Part shown: piece by piece, positions 8,632 to 17,580 of the stretch | How positions within the stretch are numbered: the stretch's first letter is position 1 | Layout: every line of letters starts with the position of its first letter | Assembly: GCA_009923315.1 (NCBI GenBank) | Contig: RFTU01000001.1 | Coordinates: 56,213-120,212, forward strand | Direction: 5' to 3' | DNA from: Betaproteobacteria bacterium | GTDB taxonomy: Bacteria; Pseudomonadota; Gammaproteobacteria; Burkholderiales; Burkholderiaceae_C | DNA: 64,000 nucleotides | Translations under genes and position numbers: made by a program | The notes under the pieces: generated by a model | Told to the model about the DNA's origin: nothing | What the model saw: only the letters and a program-made list of their open reading frames with translations | The model's database searches: none

Positions 8632-9906
8632 ATGTCAGGTTTCGCGATCCCATTCGAGCTTCAGGTGGGCTGGCGCTATACGCGTTCGGGCCGCGCAGGG
8701 CGGCGCAATGGCTTCATCTCCTTCATCTCGGCCGTGTCCATGCTGGGCATCGCGCTGGGTGTGGCGGCCCTGATCATCGTGCTGTCGGTGATGAACGGTT
8801 TCCAAAAAGAGGTGCGCGACCGCATGCTGGGGGTGATTCCGCATGTGGAGTTGATGGCCGCCGACGGTCAAGCCCTGACGGACTGGCAAGCCCTTGCCCG
8901 GCAGGCCTCTCGAACGCCAGGCGTGGGAGAGCAGCTCAGAGGTGCCGCTCCCTACGTGACGTCACAGGTGCTGGCTGCGCGCGGTCAGGACATGCGGGGG
9001 GTGGTGTTGCGCGGTGTGGACCCGGCGCACGAAGGTGAGGTGACCGAGTTGGCGCGCCGACAACCGGACTTGTTGCAACGCTTGCAGCCCGGCCAGTGGC
9101 AGGTGCTGTTGGGGGTCGAGGTCGCACGCCAGTTGGGCGTGGGTGAAGGATCGGCCTTGACGCTCATCACCCCGGGCGGCCAAGTGACGCCCGCCGGTGT
9201 GGTGCCGCGCTTGAAGACAGTACGTGTGGCGGGGGTGTTCGAGTCGGGCCACTACGAATTTGACAGCACCCTGGTCTTGATGCACCTCAACGATGCGGCT
9301 CGGTTGCTGCGTGTGGAAGGGCCTACGGGTGTGCAGTTGCGACTGCAGGATCAGCAGGCCGCGCGCGCGGTGGCGGCTCAGCTTCAGCAGCACCTGGGCC
9401 CTGATGTCGTGGTGCGGGATTGGACGCGCACCAACCGGAATTGGTTCGATGCGGTGCAATTGGAAAAGCGCCTGATGTTCATCATCCTCACGCTGATCGT
9501 GGCGGTGGCGGCCTTCAACTTGGTCAGCACGCTGGTGATGACGGTGACCGACAAGCGTGCCGACATCGCCATCTTGCGCACCCTCGGAGCCAGCCCACGT
9601 TCGATCATGGCCATTTTCATGGTGCAGGGTGCCACGGCGGGTGTGATGGGCACGGCCGCCGGCGTGGGTCTGGGCTTGTTGGTGGCCTTTCACGTGGACA
9701 CCATCGTGCCGGCCTTGGAGCGGTTGCTGTCCACCAGTTTCCTGCCGGCGTCCATCTATGTGATCAGCCGCATGCCCAGCGACCCGCAGTGGGGCGACAT
9801 CGTGCCCATTGCCGTGGTGTCTCTCGTGCTGGCTTTCTTGGCCACGCTGTACCCGAGTTGGCGGGCCTCTCGGGTGCAGCCGGCACAGGCCCTGCGATAT
9901 GAGTGA
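8632..9906 (+). CDS. lolC: Lipoprotein-releasing ABC transporter permease LolC/LolE
   Basis: This 424-residue inner-membrane permease starts with [49 protein letters not shown], the typical LolC/E N-terminus with the first helix. A large periplasmic domain follows, and the C-terminal FtsX-like domain carries three helices (about residues 280-310, 325-360 and 385-405). The sequence ends with the family motif [18 protein letters not shown]. LolC/E with LolD extracts lipoproteins from the inner membrane and passes them to LolA. Only one permease gene is present, as in many betaproteobacteria where a LolF-like homodimer is expected. The start at 8632 fits the family. Confidence 0.93.
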   Translation: MSGFAIPFELQVGWRYTRSGRAGRRNGFISFISAVSMLGIALGVAALIIVLSVMNGFQKEVRDRMLGVIPHVELMAADGQALTDWQALARQASRTPGVGEQLRGAAPYVTSQVLAARGQDMRGVVLRGVDPAHEGEVTELARRQPDLLQRLQPGQWQVLLGVEVARQLGVGEGSALTLITPGGQVTPAGVVPRLKTVRVAGVFESGHYEFDSTLVLMHLNDAARLLRVEGPTGVQLRLQDQQAARAVAAQLQQHLGPDVVVRDWTRTNRNWFDAVQLEKRLMFIILTLIVAVAAFNLVSTLVMTVTDKRADIAILRTLGASPRSIMAIFMVQGATAGVMGTAAGVGLGLLVAFHVDTIVPALERLLSTSFLPASIYVISRMPSDPQWGDIVPIAVVSLVLAFLATLYPSWRASRVQPAQALRYE

Positions 9907-10636
9907 GACGCCTGATCGAATCCGTCCGCCAACCGCAGGACCGGGCGTGGTGATCGAGGCGCGGGGTGTCTCGCGGCGCTACACCGAAGGCCCATTGAAT
10001 GTCAGTGTGCTGGAGGGCGTCGACCTGCGGGTGGAGCGCGGACACAGCACGGCACTGGTGGGTGCATCGGGCTCTGGCAAGAGTACGCTGCTGCATCTCT
10101 TGGGTGGGCTGGACCAACCTTCGGCGGGCACGGTGCAGCTGATGGGCCGTGATTGGGCCGGCATGGGGGTGGCCGAGCAGGGCGCCTGGCGCAACCAGCA
10201 CCTGGGCTTCGTCTACCAGTTTCACCATCTCTTGCCGGAATTCACCGCGCTGGACAATGTGGCCATGCCGCTGCGCATTCGGCGCCTTCCGGTGCAGGCC
10301 GCCAGGCAAGAGGCCTTGCAGGCCCTGCGGGCCGTGGGTTTGGGCGAGCGCGCGCTGCACCGCCCCGCGGAGCTGAGCGGAGGCGAGCGGCAGCGGGTGG
10401 CCATCGCCCGTGCCCTGGTGACGCGCCCGGCCTGCATCCTGGCTGATGAGCCCACCGGCAACCTGGACCGCCGCACCGCCGATTCGGTGTTTGACCTGCT
10501 GCTGCGGCGCACGCACGAAGAGGGGGCGGCCCTGCTGGTGGTCACCCATGATGAGCACCTGGCGCGCCGCTGCGATGACCGACTGCAGCTGGTGGGTGGT
10601 CATGTGGCGGGCCCCGTCCATGATCGAATGGATTGA
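9899..10636 (+). CDS. lolD: Lipoprotein-releasing system ATP-binding protein LolD
   Basis: This 245-residue ABC ATPase powers lipoprotein release by LolC/E. It has Walker [17 protein letters not shown] (about residue 57), a Q-loop in [18 protein letters not shown] (the LolD-type 'FHHLLPEF' segment), the signature [15 protein letters not shown], Walker [13 protein letters not shown] and the switch histidine in VVTHD. The start ATG at 9899 overlaps the end of lolC by eight bases, so the two genes are translationally coupled. The downstream tatD gene overlaps its 3' end. Confidence 0.95.
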   Translation: MSETPDRIRPPTAGPGVVIEARGVSRRYTEGPLNVSVLEGVDLRVERGHSTALVGASGSGKSTLLHLLGGLDQPSAGTVQLMGRDWAGMGVAEQGAWRNQHLGFVYQFHHLLPEFTALDNVAMPLRIRRLPVQAARQEALQALRAVGLGERALHRPAELSGGERQRVAIARALVTRPACILADEPTGNLDRRTADSVFDLLLRRTHEEGAALLVVTHDEHLARRCDDRLQLVGGHVAGPVHDRMD

Positions 10637-11450
10637 CACCCACTGCCACCTCGATGCGCCGGAGTTTGCGCACGATGTGGCAGATGTGGTCTGCCGAGCG
10701 CGAACCGTGGGCGTGACGCGCCTGGTGTTGCCGGCCGTGCGTGTGGCCGATGCAGCCCGGGTGCGTGAGCTCGCGCATGCCTTTGACGCGGCGTATGCCT
10801 TGGGCATCCATCCCTTGGCCGTCCCCTTGTCGGTCGACGAGGACCTGCGAACCTTGGCTGGGCTGCTCGATGAGTGGCACGATGACCCGCGTCTGGTCGC
10901 CGTGGGCGAGATCGGCCTGGATCACTTTGTGCCCCATCAGGATCTGCAGCGGCAGGCGCACTTCTACGAAGCTCAGCTGATCCTGGCCCGCGCGCGGAAC
11001 CTGCCCGTGCTGCTGCATGTTCGCCGCTCGGCCGATGCCCTGCTCAAGGGCCTGCGTCGGTTTGGGGTTCCCGGTGGCATTGCCCACGCCTTCAACGGCA
11101 GCCATCTGCAAGCCCAGCGCTTCGCCGAGCTGGGCTTCGCCTTGGGCTTTGGCGGCACGCTCACCTTCGAGCGCTCGCTTCAGATTCGCCGTCTGGCGGT
11201 GGACCTGCCGGCAACGGCCTTGGTGCTGGAAACCGATGCGCCGGACATTCCTCCCAAGGGGCTGTATCGGCCAGCAGCGGTTCGGCATGAATTCCCGCCA
11301 GTGCGCAACGAGCCCGCACAGGTGCCAGTCATCGGTCAGGTGTTGGCTGATCTGCGGGGCTGGAGCCTGCCGGAAACGGCGCGCATCACCGCGGCCAATG
11401 CCGAGCGTGTGCTGCCGCGCTTGGCGCAACTCAAGGCCTGTTCGCCGTGA
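10620..11450 (+). CDS. TatD family metal-dependent hydrolase (DNase)
   Basis: This 276-residue TIM-barrel hydrolase begins [16 protein letters not shown], where HCH supplies two metal ligands. It continues with VGEIGLDHF (bridging Glu), [19 protein letters not shown] and [14 protein letters not shown] (terminal Asp). TatD proteins are Mg-dependent 3'-5' exonucleases/DNases implicated in DNA degradation and repair. The ATG at 10620 overlaps lolD by 17 bases; lolC, lolD, this gene and the next form one tight cluster. Which TatD paralogue it is (TatD, YcfH or YjjV) cannot be settled; YcfH lies beside lol-type genes in no fixed order. Confidence 0.88.
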   Translation: MIEWIDTHCHLDAPEFAHDVADVVCRARTVGVTRLVLPAVRVADAARVRELAHAFDAAYALGIHPLAVPLSVDEDLRTLAGLLDEWHDDPRLVAVGEIGLDHFVPHQDLQRQAHFYEAQLILARARNLPVLLHVRRSADALLKGLRRFGVPGGIAHAFNGSHLQAQRFAELGFALGFGGTLTFERSLQIRRLAVDLPATALVLETDAPDIPPKGLYRPAAVRHEFPPVRNEPAQVPVIGQVLADLRGWSLPETARITAANAERVLPRLAQLKACSP

Positions 11451-12199
11451 GCCGGTCCAGCGGGCATGACCTGCCGATGGTGACGGTGTCCGAGCACGCG
11501 GGTGTGCGCTATCTCCACCTGGACACCCCCTGGGTCCAGGGGGCCATGCGGCTGTCTCAGCCCGATGCCATCGAACTTGAATATCCGCGACGCATGATGG
11601 CCGCTCTGTTGTGGCGCCCCAGCGGCCCATGGAGTCAGGGGCACGCGGTCCAGTTGGGATTGGGGGCGGCGGCCATCACGCGCTTCACGCACGGGCGTTT
11701 GGGGATGCGCACAACCGCCATCGAGCTCAACCCCGCGGTGATCCGCGCCTGTCGCCAGTACTTTCACTTACCCCGCGACGACCCTCGACTTCAGGTCTTG
11801 TGCGAGGACGCCGGTGCCTGGATAGGTCAGGCCCAACAGCGTGGCCGCATCGACCTGTTGCATGTGGACCTCTATGACCACGAGGCCGCCGCGCCCGTGC
11901 TGGACTCCGAAGGCTTTTATGCGCACTGCCACGCCGCGTTGGCGCCGGGCGGTGTGATGGCGGTCAACCTGTTTGGCCGTTTGTCGAGTTTTGAGCGCAG
12001 TGCTCAGCGCATCGCGGCGGCCTTTGGTTGCGAACAGACCTGGCGCGTCCAGCCCACCAAGGAAGGCAACACCGTGGTGATCGCCGCTCGCGGCGTGACC
12101 GTACCCGATCGTGCTGAACTGCGGGCACGGGCCCTGTTCATCGAGGATCAACTGGACTTGCCGGCGACGAAGTGGTTGAAGATGATCCGGCCGCTGTAG
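11447..12199 (+). CDS. Spermidine synthase-like methyltransferase-fold protein
   Basis: This 250-residue protein has the SpeE-like Rossmann core: LGLGAAAITRFTHGRLGMRTTAIELNPAVIRACRQYF (nucleotide-binding loop and acidic residue) and IDLLHVDLYDHEAAAPVLDSEGFYAHCHAALAPGGVMAVNLFG, which has the DxYD-like region. The N-terminal beta domain of genuine SpeE is shortened. Family members of this length are usually annotated as spermidine synthase or spermine synthase-like, but aminopropyl transfer is unproven. The GTG at 11447 overlaps the tatD stop (GTGA); an in-frame ATG at 11477 is an alternative. Confidence 0.75.
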   Translation: MSRSSGHDLPMVTVSEHAGVRYLHLDTPWVQGAMRLSQPDAIELEYPRRMMAALLWRPSGPWSQGHAVQLGLGAAAITRFTHGRLGMRTTAIELNPAVIRACRQYFHLPRDDPRLQVLCEDAGAWIGQAQQRGRIDLLHVDLYDHEAAAPVLDSEGFYAHCHAALAPGGVMAVNLFGRLSSFERSAQRIAAAFGCEQTWRVQPTKEGNTVVIAARGVTVPDRAELRARALFIEDQLDLPATKWLKMIRPL

Positions 12200-12213
12200 C
12201 ACGATCGAACCCA

Positions 12214-12233
12214 ACATGCACTGGAGTGCATGT
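12214..12233. promoter_or_regulatory. 20-bp palindrome upstream of tctB
   Basis: The arms ACATGCACT (12214-12222) and AGTGCATGT (12225-12233) are perfect inverted repeats separated by GG. The element lies in the 123-base gap before tctB, about 90 bases from its start. A possible -10 hexamer TAGAAT is at 12270-12275. There is no T-run, so it looks like a dimeric regulator site rather than a terminator. The regulator is unknown. Confidence 0.5.
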
Positions 12234-12322
12234 GCGTGTTAACCACACGATAAGAAGGGTCGGTGCTGCCTAGAATTTGCGGTGCGGGGGCGCTGCGTCC
12301 CATCGCCTGGAGGTGTTTCGAT

Positions 12323-12796
12323 ATGAAGATCAAGAGCCAGCGGGACTTCTGGTCCGGCTTGATGTTTTTGGTGACCGGCGCCCTGTTCGCCTGGGGCGCC
12401 GTGGCCAACTACAGCTTCGGCTCCTCGGCCCGGCCGGGGCCTGGCTACTTCCCCTTTGGCCTGGGCGTGCTCCTGGCCTTGTTGGGCGCCTTCATTCTGT
12501 TTGAGGCGCTGACCATCGAGACCGAGGACGGCGAGCCCATCGGCGACATCGCCTGGAAGCCCTTGCTGGTGATCTTGGCGGCGGTTTCGCTGTTCGGGCT
12601 GCTGTTGCCTGTCCTGGGCATGTTCATCGCGTTGCCCCTGCTGGTGATCCTCTCCAGCCTGGCCAGTCACGAATTCACGTGGAAGGGCACTCTGGGCAGT
12701 GCCGCGTTCCTCACGGTGTTTTCCTGGCTCATTTTCATCAAGGGTCTGGGCTTGACGATTCCGCTGCTGCCGGGTTTCCTGCAGTCGGCAGGCTAA
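12323..12796 (+). CDS. tctB: Tripartite tricarboxylate transporter small membrane subunit (TctB family)
   Basis: This 157-residue membrane protein has about four hydrophobic helices and the TctB hallmark GSSARPGPGYFPFGLGVLLALLG in its first periplasmic loop/second helix. TctB is the small membrane subunit of the TTT family of secondary carriers, which move carboxylates using an extracytoplasmic binding protein (TctC). An AGGTG ribosome-binding site precedes the ATG. tctA follows 13 bases downstream. No tctC/bug-type binding protein is in the window, so the solute is not indicated. Confidence 0.88.
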   Translation: MKIKSQRDFWSGLMFLVTGALFAWGAVANYSFGSSARPGPGYFPFGLGVLLALLGAFILFEALTIETEDGEPIGDIAWKPLLVILAAVSLFGLLLPVLGMFIALPLLVILSSLASHEFTWKGTLGSAAFLTVFSWLIFIKGLGLTIPLLPGFLQSAG

Positions 12797-12809
12797 GGGG
12801 CAACACGAC

Positions 12810-14273
12810 ATGGAACTTCTCAACAACCTCGCGCTGGGCTTTCAGACCGCGCTGACGTTACAGAACCTGGCGTATGCCCTGTTTGGCTCCATTCTGGGCA
12901 CCCTGATCGGTGTGCTGCCGGGCCTGGGTCCGGTGGCCACCATTGCCATGTTGCTGCCCAGCATCTACACGCTGGACGCCACGCCTGCTCTGATCATGCT
13001 GGCGGGCATCTATTACGGCGCCCAATACGGGGGCTCCACCACCGCCATCCTGATCAACGTGCCGGGTGAGTCGTCCTCGGTCGTCACGGCGTTGGACGGT
13101 TACAAGATGGCGCGCAAGGGCCGGGCCGGCCCCGCGCTGGCGGCTGCCGGACTGGGCTCCTTCTTTGCGGGCTGCGTGGGCACCGTGATCATCGCGGCCT
13201 TTGCGCCGCCGCTGACGGAGTTGGCCTTCAAGTTCGGCCCGGCCGAGTATTTCTCGCTCATGGTGCTGGGCCTCATCGGTGCCGTGGTGTTGGCCTCGGG
13301 CTCGCTGATCAAGGCGATTGCCATGATCCTCCTGGGTCTGCTGCTGGGCCAGATCAACACCGATGTGATCTCGGGCGTGCCGCGCTACAGCTTTGACGTG
13401 GCCGAGCTGACCGACGGCATTGGCTTTGTGGCCATCGCCATGGGTGTGTTCGGCTTCGGTGAAATCATCAGCAACCTGGGCATGCCTGAAGAAGACCGCC
13501 AGGTGTTCACCAAGGATGTGAAGGGGCTGATGCCCACCGCGCAGTCCGTCCTGGGTGTGTTGCCGGGCGGCGGCGCGTTGTTGTCGTCATTTGCGGCCTA
13601 CACCATCGAGAAGAAGCTGTCTCTCAAGCCGCACGAGGTGCCCTTTGGCGAAGGCAACATCCGGGGCGTGGCGGGCCCGGAGTCAGCCAACAACGCGGGT
13701 GCCCAAACCTCCTTCATTCCCATGCTCACGCTGGGCATCCCACCCAACGCGGTGATGGCCCTGATGGTGGGTGCCATGACCATCAAGGGCATTCAACCCG
13801 GCCCTCAGGTGATGCAGAGCAACCCTGAACTCTTCTGGGGTCTGATTGCGTCGATGTGGGTGGGCAACCTGATGCTGGTGGTCCTGAACCTGCCGCTGAT
13901 CGGCATCTGGATCAAGTTGCTGACGGTCCCCTACCGCCTGCTGTATCCGGCCATCCTGGTGTTCTGCTGCATTGGCCTGTACACACTGAACAACAACAAC
14001 TTCGATGTGTACATGGCGGTGATCTTCGGCCTTTTCGGCTATGCGTTCTACAAGCTCAAGTGTGAACCCGCTCCGCTGCTATTGGGCTTCATCCTGGGCC
14101 CGATGATGGAAGAAAACCTCCGACGCGCGCTGCTCTTGTCGCGTGGGGATTGGTCCACCTTCCTGACGCGTCCGCTGTCTGCGGGGCTGCTGATCGCCGC
14201 CGCGCTGATGATCGTGGTGGTGTCCCTGCCTTCGATCAAGCGCAGCCGTGAGAAGGCGTTCCAGGAAGAGTGA
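12810..14273 (+). CDS. tctA: Tripartite tricarboxylate transporter large permease TctA
   Basis: This 487-residue protein is the large membrane subunit, with about twelve hydrophobic helices. Family motifs are LIGVLPGLGPVATIAMLLP (first re-entrant loop), GIYYGAQYGGSTTAILINVPGE, ALDGYKMARKGRAGPAL, the second half's LGVLPGGGALLSSFAAY and GVAGPESANNAGAQTSFIPMLTLGIPPN, and FILGPMMEENLRRALL near the C-terminus. It forms the carrier channel with TctB in the inner membrane. Gene spacing supports a tctB-tctA operon. Confidence 0.93.
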   Translation: MELLNNLALGFQTALTLQNLAYALFGSILGTLIGVLPGLGPVATIAMLLPSIYTLDATPALIMLAGIYYGAQYGGSTTAILINVPGESSSVVTALDGYKMARKGRAGPALAAAGLGSFFAGCVGTVIIAAFAPPLTELAFKFGPAEYFSLMVLGLIGAVVLASGSLIKAIAMILLGLLLGQINTDVISGVPRYSFDVAELTDGIGFVAIAMGVFGFGEIISNLGMPEEDRQVFTKDVKGLMPTAQSVLGVLPGGGALLSSFAAYTIEKKLSLKPHEVPFGEGNIRGVAGPESANNAGAQTSFIPMLTLGIPPNAVMALMVGAMTIKGIQPGPQVMQSNPELFWGLIASMWVGNLMLVVLNLPLIGIWIKLLTVPYRLLYPAILVFCCIGLYTLNNNNFDVYMAVIFGLFGYAFYKLKCEPAPLLLGFILGPMMEENLRRALLLSRGDWSTFLTRPLSAGLLIAAALMIVVVSLPSIKRSREKAFQEE

Positions 14274-14280
14274 GCGCTGT

Positions 14281-14892
14281 TCAGCGGAAATCCCAGCCGA
14301 ACTGGAACATCACCGCGGCGTCGCCGATCGCATGAACGGTCAGCGAAGCCTGACGGTTGAACTGCCAGCCGATGGAGGCCAACGCCCCCGGTGAGAAGCC
14401 GTTGTGGTTGAAGGGGACCTTGTTCTGGTACTTCCCGCGGTAGCCGTACAACAAGCCGCCGGAGAGCTGGCCGAAGAGTTGCGGATGGCCCATCAATGAC
14501 GGAAAGCGCCGGCCCAGGTAAAGATAGCCGCTGGGCTGGCCGAAGGAGTTGCTGAAGAACGAGGCCCCGGCCATCCAGGGGTCGGCTCGTTGGCGTTCCA
14601 GGGCGACCGCCCACACGTCGGCGTGCTCGGGGCTGTAGCGCAAATGGGGCGCGTAGGGGGACACGGCGGCGCGCCAGTGGCCTTCCTCCCAGCCCTGGCC
14701 CAACGTGTCCACGGCCGATGCGGCAGCAGCCTGGGTGGTCGACCAGGCGCCGGCGATCAGTCCCGGGGCTGCAGCAGCCGAGCCCGGCGCGCACGTCAAC
14801 ACCCAGGCAGCCGCCGCAGCGCCAGCCACACGGCGGGCGGGACCCACCCATGAAGCCACACCCGAGTCAGCGTGGGAAGAGATTGGAGGCAT
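14281..14892 (-). CDS. Predicted outer-membrane beta-barrel protein, unknown function
   Basis: From the ATG at 14892 the 203-residue product has a signal peptide (RRVAGAAAAAWVLTCAPGSAAAA, cleavage near residue 33). The mature part alternates polar and hydrophobic residues and ends in phenylalanine-containing FQFGWDFR, as outer-membrane barrels often do. Conserved-looking stretches are LRYSPEHADVWAVALERQ, ASFFSNSFGQPSGYLYLGRRFP and FNHNGFSPGALASIGWQF. I recall similar Burkholderiales proteins only as hypothetical; a small PagP-sized barrel is plausible, but no acyltransferase catalytic residues are recognisable. It is convergent with tctA and divergent from the gamma-glutamyltransferase gene. 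Confidence 0.6.
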   Translation of the reverse strand: MPPISSHADSGVASWVGPARRVAGAAAAAWVLTCAPGSAAAAPGLIAGAWSTTQAAAASAVDTLGQGWEEGHWRAAVSPYAPHLRYSPEHADVWAVALERQRADPWMAGASFFSNSFGQPSGYLYLGRRFPSLMGHPQLFGQLSGGLLYGYRGKYQNKVPFNHNGFSPGALASIGWQFNRQASLTVHAIGDAAVMFQFGWDFR

Positions 14893-14952
14893 GGGGCGGA
14901 ATTGTGCCCATTCCGAAGCCGCTGCGCGGTGCGGCCTGCATCGTCGGACAAT

Positions 14953-14969
14953 GATGGGCTGCGCCCATC
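14953..14969 (+). promoter_or_regulatory. Small hairpin in the leader of the gamma-glutamyltransferase gene
   Basis: GATGGGC (14953-14959) and GCCCATC (14963-14969) are perfect 7-base inverted repeats with a TGC loop, ending 13 bases before the ATG at 14983. It lies in the 90-base divergent gap and could reduce translation initiation or be a protein site. No T-run follows. Confidence 0.35.
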
Positions 14970-14982
14970 GTCTGCCCAGTCC

Positions 14983-16593
14983 ATGAACTTCGACTACCGC
15001 CACCGCTACACCAGCCGCCGCACGCCGGTCTTTGGCCGTGATGTGGCCGCCACTTCGCACCCACTGGCTGCTCAGGCAGGCCTGAAGATGCTGCAATCCG
15101 GAGGCAATGCGGTCGACGCCGCGGTGGCCATGGCCGCCTGCATGACCGTGGTCGAGCCCTGCAGCAATGGACTGGGCTCTGACTTGTTTGCCATCGTGTG
15201 GGACGGCTCGCAGTTGTTGGGCTTGAACGCCTCAGGGCACTCGCCGGCAGCCTGGAACACGACGTACTTCACGGGCAAGTATGGTCAGCAGATGCCCCGC
15301 CGCGGGGTGGACGCGATCACGGTGCCCGGTGCAGTGTCGGGTTGGGTGGCCCTGCACGACCGCATGGGACGCCTGCCCTTTGGCGATGTGCTGGCCCCAG
15401 CCACCGAGATCGCCGAACGCGGCTATGCCGTTTCGGTCGTGGTCCAGGAGAAGTGGGCGCTTGCCGCCGGGGTGGAAGAACTCACGCGGCAGCCGGGCTT
15501 TGCATCGGTGTTCCTGCCCCACGGCCGCGCGCCGCAGGTGGGTGAACGGTTCGCCATGCCCGCAGCGGCCCGCACCTTGCGGGAAATCGCGCGCACCCGA
15601 GGCGAGTCTTTCTACTGCGGTGAAGTGGCGCAGGCCATCGCGGCCCATGTGCAAGCACATGGCGGTGTTCTGACCGCATCTGACCTGGCCGCCTACCGTC
15701 CCGAGTGGGTCATGCCTTTGGCCCAGAACTACCGTGACCACACACTCCACGAGATTCCACCCAATGGACAGGGCATCGCTGCGCAGATGGCCGCCGGCAT
15801 CGTGGAACACCTCAACATCGGCGAGCATGCGGTGGACAGCACCATGAGCTGCCACCTGCAGATCGAAGCGATGAAGCTGGCCTTCGCCGATGTGTACTGC
15901 CATGTCAGCGACTCACGCACGATGCGCGTCACGCCCGAGCAGATGCTGGATCCGTCCTACCTGGCTGAACGGGCCAAGCTCATCGACCGCCGCCGTGCGC
16001 AGGACTTCAAGGCTGGCGACTTGCCGCGAGGGGGCACCATCTACCTCACCGCAGCCGACCGCAGCGGCATGATGGTCAGCCTCATTCAAAGCAATTACAT
16101 GGGCTTTGGCTCCGGCGTGGTGGTGTCCGATTGGGGCATCAGCCTGCAAAACCGCGGACACGGCTTCACGCTGGATGAGTCCAGCGCCAATGTGGTGGCA
16201 CCGCACAAGCGGCCTTTTCACACCATCATCCCGGCTTTCCTGACCAAGGACGGCCAACCGGTGATGAGCTTCGGGGTGATGGGCGGTCACATGCAGCCTC
16301 AGGGGCATCTGCAGACGATGGTGCGCATGCTGGACTACGGCCAGAACCCGCAGATGGCCTGTGATGGGCCACGCTGGCGCGTCAACGGTGGCTTGTCGGT
16401 GAATGTGGAGCCGCACATGCCGGTCCAAACCCTGCAAGGGCTTGCCGACATGGGCCATCAGCTCGAGGGCCTGAACGACACCTACATGGATTTTGGTGCG
16501 GGGCAGTTCATCTGGCGTCTGGGGGATCCGGCTGTGGAGGGTTATGTGGCCGCCAGCGATCCGCGACGCGACGGCGCGGCCGTGGCCTGGTGA
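14983..16593 (+). CDS. Gamma-glutamyltransferase family Ntn-hydrolase
   Basis: This 536-residue protein shows the family N-terminus (VFGRDVAATSHPLAAQAGLKMLQSGGNAVDAAVAMAACM) and the catalytic threonine in RGGTIYLTAADRSGMMVS (about Thr352), where self-cleavage gives two subunits. NGLGSDLFAIVWDG and FGVMGGHMQPQGHLQ are further family motifs. There is no obvious signal peptide, so a cytoplasmic member is likely. Such proteins cleave gamma-glutamyl bonds, but many bacterial ones act on cephalosporins or other amides, so the substrate is open. The ATG at 14983 was chosen over the longer frame because family similarity starts there. The next gene starts inside its stop codon. Confidence 0.85.
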   Translation: MNFDYRHRYTSRRTPVFGRDVAATSHPLAAQAGLKMLQSGGNAVDAAVAMAACMTVVEPCSNGLGSDLFAIVWDGSQLLGLNASGHSPAAWNTTYFTGKYGQQMPRRGVDAITVPGAVSGWVALHDRMGRLPFGDVLAPATEIAERGYAVSVVVQEKWALAAGVEELTRQPGFASVFLPHGRAPQVGERFAMPAAARTLREIARTRGESFYCGEVAQAIAAHVQAHGGVLTASDLAAYRPEWVMPLAQNYRDHTLHEIPPNGQGIAAQMAAGIVEHLNIGEHAVDSTMSCHLQIEAMKLAFADVYCHVSDSRTMRVTPEQMLDPSYLAERAKLIDRRRAQDFKAGDLPRGGTIYLTAADRSGMMVSLIQSNYMGFGSGVVVSDWGISLQNRGHGFTLDESSANVVAPHKRPFHTIIPAFLTKDGQPVMSFGVMGGHMQPQGHLQTMVRMLDYGQNPQMACDGPRWRVNGGLSVNVEPHMPVQTLQGLADMGHQLEGLNDTYMDFGAGQFIWRLGDPAVEGYVAASDPRRDGAAVAW

Positions 16594-17546
16594 GCGTCTT
16601 CGCCGCCAGCACGGGTCCGGTCAGTGGTGTCCGCTTTGGGCAGGGCATGGCCTTGGCCGCGGTGGCTGCCCTGGGCTTCGCGGGTAAGGCCATCCTGGCC
16701 AAGCTGATGTATCGCCACGGAGTGGATGCCGTGACGGTGGTGGCCTGGCGAATGATCTTGGCTTTGCCTTTGTTCATGGCCATGGCCTGGTGGGGTGCGC
16801 GGGGCGCCCAACCGCTGACGCGGCGCGACGCGCTCACCATTGCAGCCTTGGGCTTCTCCGGCTACTACCTTTCCAGCATGCTGGACTTTTATGGGCTGAT
16901 GTACATCTCGGCCAGCCTGGAGCGGCTGATCCTGTACCTGGGGCCGACCTTTGTCATGGTGCTGGCGGTGTTGGTCCTGAAGAAGCGGGTGACGGCGCGG
17001 CAGTGGGTGGCTGCTGGAATCAGTTACGCCGGGGTCCTGGTGGTGTTCGGGCACGAACTCGTGGAACCCTCGACGCCTGCAGGCGGGCTGGCGCTGGGCC
17101 TGGCGGTCGGCCCGGCGGCCACTGCTCTGGGTGCGGCCTTGGTACTGGGTAGCGCCTTGAGTTATTCGGGCTACCTCTTGGCCAGTGGGGAGGTGGTGGC
17201 GCGCCTGGGTTCTCTGCGGCTCACCGGTTGGGCCAGCAGCGTGGCGGGTGTGCTGTGTGTGCTGCACTTTGTCGTGGTGCATCCACTTTCGGCTATCGTG
17301 GTGCCCGAGCCCGTGATGTGGATGAGCGTGCTGAATGCGCTGCTGTGCACCGTGATGCCGGTCCTGGCGGTGATGATGGCCATCGAGCGGATCGGGCCAG
17401 CGCTCAGTTCACAGGTGGGCATGATCGGGCCCTTGGCCACGATTGCGTTGGGCGTGTGGTTGTTGGGCGAGCCTTTCACCGTATGGATACTGGCGGGCAC
17501 CCTCTTGGTGCTGCTGGGTGTGGGCCTGTTGGCGCGATGGCGCTGA
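16590..17546 (+). CDS. EamA/DMT family transporter
   Basis: This 318-residue protein has ten predicted transmembrane helices arranged as two EamA repeats of about 140 residues, starting with LAAVAALGFAGKAILAKLMYRHGVDAVTVVAWRM. The second repeat ends with IGPLATIALGVWLLGEPFTVWILAGTLLVLLGVGLLAR, the usual EamA finish. The family exports or imports small metabolites such as amino acids; the substrate is unknown. The GTG start overlaps the preceding stop (GTGA), so it is probably co-translated with the gamma-glutamyltransferase-family gene. Confidence 0.85.
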   Translation: MSVFAASTGPVSGVRFGQGMALAAVAALGFAGKAILAKLMYRHGVDAVTVVAWRMILALPLFMAMAWWGARGAQPLTRRDALTIAALGFSGYYLSSMLDFYGLMYISASLERLILYLGPTFVMVLAVLVLKKRVTARQWVAAGISYAGVLVVFGHELVEPSTPAGGLALGLAVGPAATALGAALVLGSALSYSGYLLASGEVVARLGSLRLTGWASSVAGVLCVLHFVVVHPLSAIVVPEPVMWMSVLNALLCTVMPVLAVMMAIERIGPALSSQVGMIGPLATIALGVWLLGEPFTVWILAGTLLVLLGVGLLARWR

Positions 17547-17580
17547 CCGGGCCGTTTCATGGATCACGGAGCATGCAGAC

